A stretch of DNA of 6,365 nucleotides from assembly GCA_963590435.1 (NCBI GenBank), contig CAVAPG010000093.1, forward strand, positions 1 through 6,365. The letters run 5' to 3'. Position 1 is the first letter of the stretch, and every line of letters starts with the position of its first letter. The notes beneath the pieces were generated by a model, which was not told the origin of the DNA, did not search any database, and saw only the letters and a program-made list of their open reading frames with translations. This DNA is from F23-B02 sp963590435. Its GTDB lineage: Bacteria; Bacillota; Clostridia; Oscillospirales; Oscillospiraceae. Positions 1 to 4,601 of the stretch are shown here, in pieces. The translations under genes and the position numbers were made by a program.

Positions 1-2
1 AA

Positions 3-491
3 ATGAAGTGGATTATTGCAGTGATGTTCTGGTTTCTGTACTGGGGAATCTGTTTTCTGTGCACGGGAACGGACAAGAAAAATCTTGCGGGACTGCGCTC
101 CTATCCCGAACAGGTGCAGGCCCGCGTTCGGGAAAAGCTCCACGACGCCGCGCCGAAGGAAAAATCCATTCCGTCAATTCTGCTCGGCAATCTGATTCTC
201 TTCACAGTCGTGTTCTCTGTAATCGGACTAATCTTCAAGAACATTCTCGCCTTTGACGGATATCTGCCCGCGTTTTGGTATTTTCTCATCCTCGGCGAGG
301 GGCTCGGTCTGTTCGACCTGCTGATTATCGACCTGCTCTGGTGGCGCAACACTAAGCGCATCAGATTTTCGTTCATTCCCGAAAAAGAGGCCTATCAGAA
401 CCCGCAGAAGCACATCGGATCGTTTGTACGCGGTGTTCCGCTTTTTGCGGCAATCGCGGCGCTTTCGGCGCTGATTGTGTCACTGCTTTAA
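3..491 (+). CDS. Small four-helix membrane protein, paralogue A of a tandem pair
   Basis: I do not recognise a named function. The 162-residue product has four likely membrane helices at about residues 3-20, 56-78, 87-113 and 142-162. A charged cytoplasmic-looking stretch (about 21-55) with the motif SYPEQV lies between helices 1 and 2. Helix 3 carries two acidic residues in D105-x4-D110-x2-W113, followed by K118-R119, then IPEKEAY at 125-131. The next gene repeats this pattern (D108-x4-D113-x2-W116, K121-R122, IPGTED), so the two are divergent paralogues. The stop lies 12 bases before the next start, which suggests one operon. The ATG at base 3 puts a hydrophobic helix at the N terminus just as in the paralogue, so it is probably the true start, but the window edge hides its ribosome site and any upstream codons. 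Confidence 0.8.
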   Translation: MKWIIAVMFWFLYWGICFLCTGTDKKNLAGLRSYPEQVQARVREKLHDAAPKEKSIPSILLGNLILFTVVFSVIGLIFKNILAFDGYLPAFWYFLILGEGLGLFDLLIIDLLWWRNTKRIRFSFIPEKEAYQNPQKHIGSFVRGVPLFAAIAALSALIVSLL

Positions 492-503
492 CGGAGGGTA
501 ATC

Positions 504-1004
504 ATGCTTGCATTTATCATTGAGGCAGTCGTCATCTGCTTGATTCTTACTTTGTGCTGTTTTGCACTGGTCAAAAATATAATGAAGCACCTCGAACTTG
601 CAAAACTGAACTATCCGCCCGAAATTGTCCAAAGACTTATCGACCTCGGAATGGTCCTCGACGATAAACCCCTTCCTCTGATACAGAGAATCAAAAAGAA
701 ATGGCCCGCGATGATTATTGTAGGTCTGCTGATGGGGCTGATCGTCCGCTATGTAAACGGCTGTACGACGTTCCTTTCGGGCTTTGGAGTATCATATCTC
801 ATTTGGACTATCGTCGACTGGTATGACGCGCTTGTCCTTGACTGTCTGTGGTTCTGCCACTCAAAAAGATGTATCATTCCGGGAACCGAAGATTTAACCG
901 ATGCCTATCACGACTATATGTTCCATATCAAGGGCTCGTGCGTGGGAATGTTAATCGGTCTGCCGTGCTGCCTGATTGCCGGGCTTATCGCCCTGATACC
1001 ATGA
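504..1004 (+). CDS. Small four-helix membrane protein, paralogue B of a tandem pair
   Basis: This 166-residue protein of unknown function has probable membrane helices at about residues 3-24, 68-86, 90-116 and 146-165. The loop after helix 1 contains NYPPEIVQRL, matching SYPEQVQARV in the upstream product. Helix 3 ends in D108-ALVL-D113-CLW116, followed by HSKR, IPGTED (125-130) and a Tyr/His-rich YHDYMFHIKG (135-144). Acidic residues inside a helix plus a conserved KR and IPGTED segment at the membrane face suggest a functional site rather than a simple anchor, but the substrate or partner is unknown. A strong GGAGGG site at 493-498 lies 5 bases before the ATG. The gene follows its paralogue by 12 bases, and a terminator lies about 40 bases after the stop, so the visible operon ends here. 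Confidence 0.85.
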   Translation: MLAFIIEAVVICLILTLCCFALVKNIMKHLELAKLNYPPEIVQRLIDLGMVLDDKPLPLIQRIKKKWPAMIIVGLLMGLIVRYVNGCTTFLSGFGVSYLIWTIVDWYDALVLDCLWFCHSKRCIIPGTEDLTDAYHDYMFHIKGSCVGMLIGLPCCLIAGLIALIP

Positions 1005-1046
1005 TATAAAGATAAGTCAGGGGAAAATTTTATAAAGAAGTTCATC

Positions 1047-1079
1047 AAACGTCTCCGAGCTTTTCGGGGGCGTTTTTTT
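1047..1079 (+). terminator. Intrinsic terminator after the paralogue pair
   Basis: AACGTCTCCGA (1048-1058) pairs with TCGGGGGCGTT (1064-1074) to give 11 base pairs, two of them G-U wobbles, around the loop GCTTT. A run of seven T (1073-1079) follows, part of it usable by the stem. This is a standard rho-independent terminator ending the 3-1004 transcript. Confidence 0.85.
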
Positions 1080-1138
1080 CTGCCTGATGCCGTAATTTTA
1101 TGAGCGGGATAAGAAATTTATACACCGTTCATAGCTTG

Positions 1139-1169
1139 TTCACAATATACAGATAAAAATGTGTATAAT
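1139..1169 (+). promoter_or_regulatory. Candidate distal promoter for the heptad-repeat membrane protein
   Basis: A perfect TATAAT lies at 1164-1169. The best upstream box is TTCACA at 1139-1144 (5 of 6 matches to TTGACA) with a 19-base spacer, longer than the usual 17. If used, the transcript would carry a leader of about 260 bases before the ATG at 1439. The long spacer is why confidence is only moderate. Confidence 0.45.
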
Positions 1170-1186
1170 ATGTAAACAAGAAATGT

Positions 1187-1206
1187 GACAAAATTGGCAA
1201 TTTGTC
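1187..1206 (+). promoter_or_regulatory. Inverted repeat just downstream of the distal promoter, possible operator
   Basis: GACAAA at 1187-1192 is mirrored by TTTGTC at 1201-1206. With one bulged A the dyad extends to eight pairs around GGC. It starts about 18 bases after the TATAAT box, a common place for a repressor to block elongation or initiation. It could instead be an RNA hairpin in the leader. No regulator is identifiable. Confidence 0.35.
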
Positions 1207-1301
1207 TAAGCTATTCAATGAAAAGTGCTTTGGAGCGCCTTTTTTAGTAAAAAATACTAAGAAAAAAGTTAAAATTTTTTCAAAAACATTGTCATTTTTT
1301 C

Positions 1302-1330
1302 TTTACTATTTTGACATTGTGTGGTACACT
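1302..1330 (+). promoter_or_regulatory. Candidate proximal extended -10 promoter for the heptad-repeat protein
   Basis: TGGTACACT at 1322-1330 fits an extended -10 element (TGn plus TACACT, 4 of 6 matches). A weak TTTACT lies 17 bases upstream at 1302-1307, and A/T tracts lie before that. The consensus TTGACA at 1311-1316 is only 8 bases from the -10, so it cannot act as its -35. The -10 sits inside a small dyad, GTGT-GGT-ACAC (1319-1329), and TGAC-AAAA-GTCA follows at 1330-1341. Both could be operator half sites. The leader from here would be about 100 bases. Confidence 0.4.
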
Positions 1331-1387
1331 GACAAAAGTCAAACAAATTCGGCGATAATGTATTACCTTATACACTTTCGGTGCAAG

Positions 1388-1405
1388 TCATTAAGTTCAT
1401 TAAGT
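1388..1405 (+). repeat. Perfect tandem repeat of 9 bases in the 5' leader
   Basis: TCATTAAGT occurs twice in direct succession, at 1388-1396 and 1397-1405, about 20 bases before the ribosome site of the 1439 gene. It may be a chance duplication in AT-rich sequence or a protein/RNA binding repeat. Confidence 0.6.
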
Positions 1406-1425
1406 AATATTTATATAAAAAAGTT

Positions 1426-1432
1426 AGGGAGG
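1426..1432 (+). promoter_or_regulatory. Ribosome binding site fixing the start at 1439
   Basis: AGGGAGG ends 6 bases before the ATG at 1439. This strong site, together with the signal-like MKRVLLMVF N terminus, sets the start at 1439 rather than at the in-frame TTG (1202) or ATG (1358) upstream, neither of which has a comparable site. Confidence 0.9.
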
Positions 1433-1438
1433 AATACA

Positions 1439-3172
1439 ATGAAACGAGTATTACTTATGGTCTTCAGCATTATCCTTGTTCTCGCGTGCATATTCAGCCT
1501 GTTCGCCTGCGTTGCCGGCGTTCGCGATGTTCTGAATATCAATGACTACAAGAACGCTGACGCAGCTTATGCGAGAGAAAATCTCGAGACCGCACAGGCA
1601 GGTATTGATCAGCTTAAGGAAAATGAAGAGACCTACATCACCGGCGTAGGCACCTACACCGACGGCCTCGCACAGTATGCTCAGGGCCAGAGCGATTACG
1701 CAGCAGGTCAGCAGACCCTCGCCGCAGGCGAGCAGACCCTGGCAGACGGCTATGCCGCTTATGAGGCAGGCAAGCAGACCCTGGCAGAAGGCCAGGCAAC
1801 CATCGATGCCAACACTCAGGCATACAACGAAGGCAAGGAAAAGCTCGCAAAGATCGAGCCTCTGCTTCCGTATCTGAACCAGTATGTTCAGTTCCGTGAC
1901 GGCACGATAGCAAAGCTGCCCGGATTCTCAACGGCTCAGGCGTGGTTTGTATCCGTTGTACGTCCTCTTGCAAGCCAGCTCGGACTTGACATTCCCGAAG
2001 ATGTCACCGACTTCCCCGCATATGTCAATCAGATGGTAGCAGACGGCAAGGCTCAGCTTCAGCAGTATGAAGACGGCCTCGTTGCTCTCGAGGAAGGCAA
2101 GAAGTCACTTGCAGACGCTGAGGATCAGCTCGCCGCAGGTGAAGAAAAGCTCGCAAGCGGCCGCCAGGAGCTGGCCGAAGGCGCAGCAAAGCTTGCAGAT
2201 GCAGAAGTTCAGCTTGCAGATGGCAAGGCTCAGCTTTCCGTTTTCGAACAGGGCGAGATTTCGCTGGCAGAAGGTGCAAAGGCACTGTTTGAAGGCATGC
2301 AGCCCTGCTTCAGCTACTACGGCGGCGAAGAGACAGTAAAGTCCCTGCCCGAGTATCTGGCTGAGGAGTTCGGTCTTGAAGTTCCCGACAACCTCATCGT
2401 TGTTGAAAACGGCAAGGCATCCGTAAACGAAGAAGTATACGATGAGTTCGGCGACTATGTCATCAGCAACATGTATAAGGTTGATGAAAACGGCGAGACC
2501 GTAGTTATGAACGGCTACGCAATGCTCGACCTTGACAAGTGCCAGACCCTCGTTAATCTTGCCGAACAGTATCTGCAGGATCAGGAAGCAGATATCAAGA
2601 GCGAGGTTTATGTCCGTATCGCAATGTATGTTGTTCTCGCAGTCGCGGCAGTCCTCGGCATCATCGCCGGCATATTCGGCATCGTCGCAGCAGTCAACGG
2701 CAGCAAGCGCACCGGCAAGACTCTTGGCATCATCACCGCTATCATGGCAATTGCAGTTCTCGTAACGGGACTTGTCACCAAGTTCCACGACTATGTCTAC
2801 ACCATTCGTGTTGACGGGTCGGGCAATTACATCGGCGAGACGGCTTCCAAGCTTGACTTCACTCCGATTCAGGAGTACTCCGGCTCACTGCATATGACAG
2901 CTATCTATGTCCTCGCAGGCGCGGCAATCCTGGGTGCAATCTTTGCAATCATCGCAAGCGCGGCCGCAAAGAAGAAGGAAGCGGCACTGGCGGCAGCAGC
3001 GGCAGAGGATGACAATGTCGATGTTTACGGCGGCGACACTGCAAGCGCATACGCAGCAGGTTACGCAGCAGCCGAGGCAGCAGCGGCGGCAGCAGCGGCA
3101 GAGCCCGAAGAGAAGGTTATCGAGGCGGAAGCTCCCGCGGCGGCAGCCGATGAAGAGACCGTCAAGGAGTAA
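1439..3172 (+). CDS. Membrane protein with extracellular xxxLxxG heptad-repeat region and Ala-rich tail
   Basis: The 577-residue product has an N-terminal signal or anchor helix (5-27), a long predicted extracellular region (28-391), three membrane helices (392-418, 425-446, 486-508) and an Ala-rich cytoplasmic tail (509-577). Positive charges at GSKR (421-424) and KKK (511-513) support this topology. Two blocks show strict 7-residue periodicity. Block 1 has Gly at 69, 76, 83, 90, 97, 104, 111, 118 and 132, with Asn at 125. Block 2 runs through 213, 220, 234, 241, 248 and 262, with Ala at 227 and 255, then shifts phase to Gly 272, 279 and 286. The pattern matches the xxxLxxG heptads known from YhgE/Pip-type and some MMPL-type membrane proteins; similarity outside the heptads is not apparent. 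Two weak lipobox candidates end at C17 (VLAC) and C24 (LFAC). Isoleucine is mainly ATC and codon choice is C-rich, unlike the ATA-richer genes downstream, which may indicate high expression. The function is unknown; a cell-envelope scaffold or export-linked role is inference. Confidence 0.85.
   Translation: MKRVLLMVFSIILVLACIFSLFACVAGVRDVLNINDYKNADAAYARENLETAQAGIDQLKENEETYITGVGTYTDGLAQYAQGQSDYAAGQQTLAAGEQTLADGYAAYEAGKQTLAEGQATIDANTQAYNEGKEKLAKIEPLLPYLNQYVQFRDGTIAKLPGFSTAQAWFVSVVRPLASQLGLDIPEDVTDFPAYVNQMVADGKAQLQQYEDGLVALEEGKKSLADAEDQLAAGEEKLASGRQELAEGAAKLADAEVQLADGKAQLSVFEQGEISLAEGAKALFEGMQPCFSYYGGEETVKSLPEYLAEEFGLEVPDNLIVVENGKASVNEEVYDEFGDYVISNMYKVDENGETVVMNGYAMLDLDKCQTLVNLAEQYLQDQEADIKSEVYVRIAMYVVLAVAAVLGIIAGIFGIVAAVNGSKRTGKTLGIITAIMAIAVLVTGLVTKFHDYVYTIRVDGSGNYIGETASKLDFTPIQEYSGSLHMTAIYVLAGAAILGAIFAIIASAAAKKKEAALAAAAAEDDNVDVYGGDTASAYAAGYAAAEAAAAAAAAEPEEKVIEAEAPAAAADEETVKE
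3077..3100 (+). repeat. GCN trinucleotide run coding eight alanines
   Basis: Eight consecutive Ala codons (GCA and GCG mixed) encode residues 547-554, within a tail that also has six Ala at 518-523 (up to 522 plus neighbours) and GYAAAE at 541-546. The mixed codons make slippage less likely than in a pure repeat. The tail is low-complexity and probably helical or disordered. Confidence 0.75.
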
Positions 3173-3199
3173 TCCCGAGACCCGAAACAAATAAATAAA

Positions 3200-3274
3200 C
3201 AGCCGATGACCATGTGAGACGATATTCAGATCGCACTCCGGTCCGGGGTGAGCACGTGATGACCCCGAAGGCTG
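3200..3274 (+). ncRNA. Candidate structured RNA: three-way junction 5' of a terminator
   Basis: The sequence between the 3172 stop and the terminator folds by hand into a closed three-way junction. P1 is CAGCC (3200-3204) with GGCTG (3270-3274). P2 is GACC (3208-3211) with GGTC (3240-3243), continued by GAG (3216-3218) with CTC (3236-3238) and CGAT (3220-3223) with ATCG (3230-3233), and capped by ATTCAG. P3 is CGGGGT (3244-3249) with ACCCCG (3262-3267) around a 12-base loop. P2 and P3 abut directly, which would allow coaxial stacking. I do not recognise it as a known riboswitch, ribozyme or housekeeping RNA. No promoter is visible immediately upstream, where the sequence is coding, so it most likely lies in the 3' UTR of the 1439 gene and could be released by processing. 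The strand is chosen because the U-run of the adjacent terminator is on +. Confidence 0.45.
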
Positions 3275-3276
3275 CG

Positions 3277-3310
3277 GCCGGCAGGACGAACTCCTGCCGG
3301 CTTTTGTTTT
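3277..3310 (+). terminator. Strong intrinsic terminator after the heptad-repeat gene
   Basis: GCCGGCAGGA (3277-3286) pairs perfectly with TCCTGCCGGC (3292-3301) around the loop CGAAC, giving 10 base pairs, followed by TTTTGTTTT (3302-3310). It starts 2 bases after the proposed structured RNA, so the two form one continuous structured 3' end. Confidence 0.93.
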
Positions 3311-3313
3311 CCC

Positions 3314-3342
3314 TTGACTGTTAGGGCAAATGAGTATAAAAT
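3314..3342 (+). promoter_or_regulatory. Promoter of the 333-residue membrane protein gene
   Basis: TTGACT (3314-3319) and TAAAAT (3337-3342), each 5 of 6 matches to sigma-A consensus, are separated by an ideal 17 bases. The predicted transcript starts near 3349, about 30 bases before the ATG at 3380. The -35 box also contains the in-frame TTG that would otherwise look like an alternative start codon. Confidence 0.75.
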
Positions 3343-3366
3343 TGACGGCGTAAAAATTGCATTCAC

Positions 3367-3375
3367 AGGACAGGA
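3367..3375 (+). promoter_or_regulatory. Ribosome binding site fixing the start at 3380
   Basis: AGGACAGGA offers two overlapping AGGA-type sites, ending 9 and 4 bases before the ATG at 3380. It supports ATG 3380 over the upstream in-frame TTG at 3314, which lies inside the promoter and before the predicted transcription start. Confidence 0.65.
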
Positions 3376-3379
3376 TATT

Positions 3380-4381
3380 ATGATTAAAAATAATAAAAAA
3401 GCCAATGAGGCGCTGATAATGCTGTGCTATACATGCGCACTCGGTGCATTCGGCGCGTTTTTCCGCTGGCTTCAGCTGCAGACGGCGCGTGACTCGGAAA
3501 CGGGGCTTATAAACCCCAGCGTGCTCAACTATCTTCTGCCGGCGGTGATTATTGCCGCGGCGGTGCTGCTCTTCCTGCGCACCAGGAAGCTGACGAATGA
3601 GGACACTGTCTTCCCGACGGGCATGAGCGAGGCCCTGCGCGGACTTTCGCTTATATATATAATATGCGCATGGATTTTCGCCGCGATTGCCGTAATAGGC
3701 GGCGTGCTGACGATAGTCAACACCGAGCTTGACACGCTGCGCTCGATGTATGTAGTCATTGCGGTGTTTGCGATGCTCAGCGGTCTGGGCTTCCCGATAA
3801 TATGCAGCGCATCGCGCAGTCACTATTCGCCGAGCCTTGTGAGTATATTGATGACCTTCCCGATAATCATGTACTGCGTGTGGCTTGTTTCAATCTACAG
3901 GGCAAACGCCAGCAACCCGAATCTGTGGATATACGCCATTGAGACCATCGCTGTGTGCGTTATCCTGATTGCGCTGTTCTATGTTGCCGGCTACGCCTTC
4001 GGCAGACCGGAACCGAAAAAGGCCTGCTTCATGAGCCTTTTTGCCGCATTTATGTGCATCACCACGCTTGCCGACAGCCGCTATACGGGCCTTGAGCTTA
4101 TCCTCGTTTCAACAGCCGGCATGCTTCTTCTGTACGGCTGGCTTATTGTCAAGAACCGCTGTGCGCCGCCGGAGCCGGAAGCCGAGAAAAAGCCGGAGGA
4201 AGCTCCTGTCGAGCCGGTCGAGCCCGAGGTAAAGCCCGAGGATACGGTCATCCCGGCAACAGAGGACAGCTCCGTTCCGGAGCCGACGCTTGAAGCCCCG
4301 ACGAGAAAGCCGAAGGAGAAGAAAAATCCGGACCCCTCCGATGATGTTGAGGAGATTATAAAAGAATATAAAAAAGAGTGA
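3380..4381 (+). CDS. Polytopic membrane protein (about 8 helices) with Pro/Glu-rich C-terminal tail
   Basis: The product has 333 residues and its family is not recognised. Likely membrane helices are at about 10-30, 47-66, 90-112, 121-143, 153-173, 183-206, 214-230 and 237-257. Helix 1 contains a Gly/aromatic segment ending GAFFRWLQ (25-32). After helix 8 comes a hydrophilic tail of about 75 residues (259-333). It is rich in Pro, Glu and Lys (repeated PEP/EPE/KPE units), probably disordered, and ends in a charged DDVEEIIKEYKKE that could form a short helix. There are no transporter, kinase or peptidase motifs that I can see. The gene has its own promoter (3314-3342) and a hairpin terminator straight after the stop, so it is probably monocistronic. 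Isoleucine is often ATA, unlike the 1439 gene. The role is unknown; the tail suggests cytoplasmic protein contacts, which is inference. Confidence 0.85.
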   Translation: MIKNNKKANEALIMLCYTCALGAFGAFFRWLQLQTARDSETGLINPSVLNYLLPAVIIAAAVLLFLRTRKLTNEDTVFPTGMSEALRGLSLIYIICAWIFAAIAVIGGVLTIVNTELDTLRSMYVVIAVFAMLSGLGFPIICSASRSHYSPSLVSILMTFPIIMYCVWLVSIYRANASNPNLWIYAIETIAVCVILIALFYVAGYAFGRPEPKKACFMSLFAAFMCITTLADSRYTGLELILVSTAGMLLLYGWLIVKNRCAPPEPEAEKKPEEAPVEPVEPEVKPEDTVIPATEDSSVPEPTLEAPTRKPKEKKNPDPSDDVEEIIKEYKKE

Positions 4382-4386
4382 AACTG

Positions 4387-4420
4387 AGCAGGTATTAATT
4401 TTTTTAATACCTGCTTTAAT
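4387..4420 (+). terminator. Intrinsic terminator after the 333-residue membrane protein gene
   Basis: A perfect 12-bp stem, AGCAGGTATTAA (4387-4398) with TTAATACCTGCT (4404-4415), encloses a loop of five T. The T run after the stem is short (TTAATTAT), so termination may be incomplete. The outer seven pairs (AGCAGGT/ACCTGCT) are identical to those of the terminator at 6165-6200. Confidence 0.75.
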
Positions 4421-4462
4421 TATATTATCGCGATGAGGTATAAATTCCGCGTAAATTTAAAG

Positions 4463-4476
4463 GTCAAAATATTGAC
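4463..4476 (+). promoter_or_regulatory. Inverted repeat overlapping the hydrogenase -35 box, possible operator
   Basis: GTCAA (4463-4467) and TTGAC (4472-4476) form a perfect dyad with a 4-base spacer. The right arm is the -35 box itself, so a bound regulator would compete with RNA polymerase. Because any -35 supplies one arm, chance symmetry is a real alternative. Confidence 0.3.
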
Positions 4477-4499
4477 AAAACACTATGATTTTGTATAAT
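4472..4499 (+). promoter_or_regulatory. Consensus sigma-A promoter of the hydrogenase gene
   Basis: TTGACA (4472-4477) and TATAAT (4494-4499) are both perfect consensus boxes with a 16-base spacer. Transcription would start near 4506, giving a 5' leader of about 95 bases before the ATG at 4602. A promoter this good usually implies strong basal activity, perhaps limited by a repressor. Confidence 0.88.
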
Positions 4500-4531
4500 T
4501 ATCTTCGGCAAAATGGCTATTGATTAAGACA

Positions 4532-4543
4532 TGTTATATAACA
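4532..4543 (+). promoter_or_regulatory. Perfect 12-base palindrome in the hydrogenase leader, possible operator
   Basis: TGTTATATAACA is fully self-complementary and lies about 27 bases after the predicted transcription start. The arms TGTTA/TAACA resemble Rex half sites, but they are separated by 2 bases instead of the 6 expected for TGTTA/TAACA in the Rex consensus, so I do not call it a Rex site. A dimeric redox or metal regulator is a reasonable guess only. Confidence 0.4.
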
Positions 4544-4601
4544 ATACAAATCAGCTGCTATATAAATAAACGATGGTATAGGAACACACGGAGGAACGGC
4601 T

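Larger units (their letters stand above)
1005..1438. other. 434-base AT-rich intergenic region with terminator, promoters and leader
   Basis: No separate gene is supported here. The reading frame of the downstream gene stays open back to a TTG at 1202, but that stretch is Lys/Phe/Tyr-rich, AT-rich and lacks a ribosome site, unlike the coding sequence after 1439. The region holds the terminator at 1047-1079 and two candidate promoters (TATAAT at 1164; extended -10 at 1322). It also holds inverted repeats at 1187-1206, 1244-1260 (TTAGTA/TACTAA around AAAAA) and 1261-1281 (GAAAAAA/TTTTTTC), and a 9-base tandem repeat at 1388-1405. A weak hairpin, GTGC (1225-1228) with GCGC (1235-1238), precedes six T (1240-1245) and might act as a leaky attenuator. 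The A/T tracts at 1242-1312 could serve as an UP element. Confidence 0.6.

Noticed and set aside
1202..1438. In-frame N-terminal extension of the heptad-repeat protein from TTG 1202
   Set aside because: It has no ribosome site, is AT-rich with promoter-like elements, and would bury a clear signal/anchor sequence at residue 80. ATG 1439 has AGGGAGG at ideal spacing.
1455..1519. Confident lipoprotein call for the heptad-repeat protein
   Set aside because: VLAC (C17) and LFAC (C24) are imperfect lipoboxes and the hydrophobic stretch continues past both, so an uncleaved anchor helix is equally likely.
3203..3269. Hammerhead ribozyme core (CGATGA ... CGAA)
   Set aside because: The conserved CUGAUGA is not intact, GAAA is GAAG, and the bases between form two helices rather than a single stem II.
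3314..3379. In-frame extension of the 333-residue protein from TTG 3314
   Set aside because: The TTG is the first half of a -35 box (TTGACT-17-TAAAAT), so it lies upstream of the predicted transcript start. ATG 3380 has AGGA sites.
2885..3823. Long minus-strand open frame (312 codons) across two plus-strand genes
   Set aside because: It is Cys/Arg-rich low-complexity translation antisense to the Ala-rich tail and the next gene, spans a terminator and promoter, and has no ribosome site. It is a shadow of the GCN-rich coding strand.
4532..4543. Rex (NADH/NAD+ sensor) operator
   Set aside because: The arms are similar, but the 2-base gap between TGTTA and TAACA does not fit the 6-base gap of the Rex consensus.
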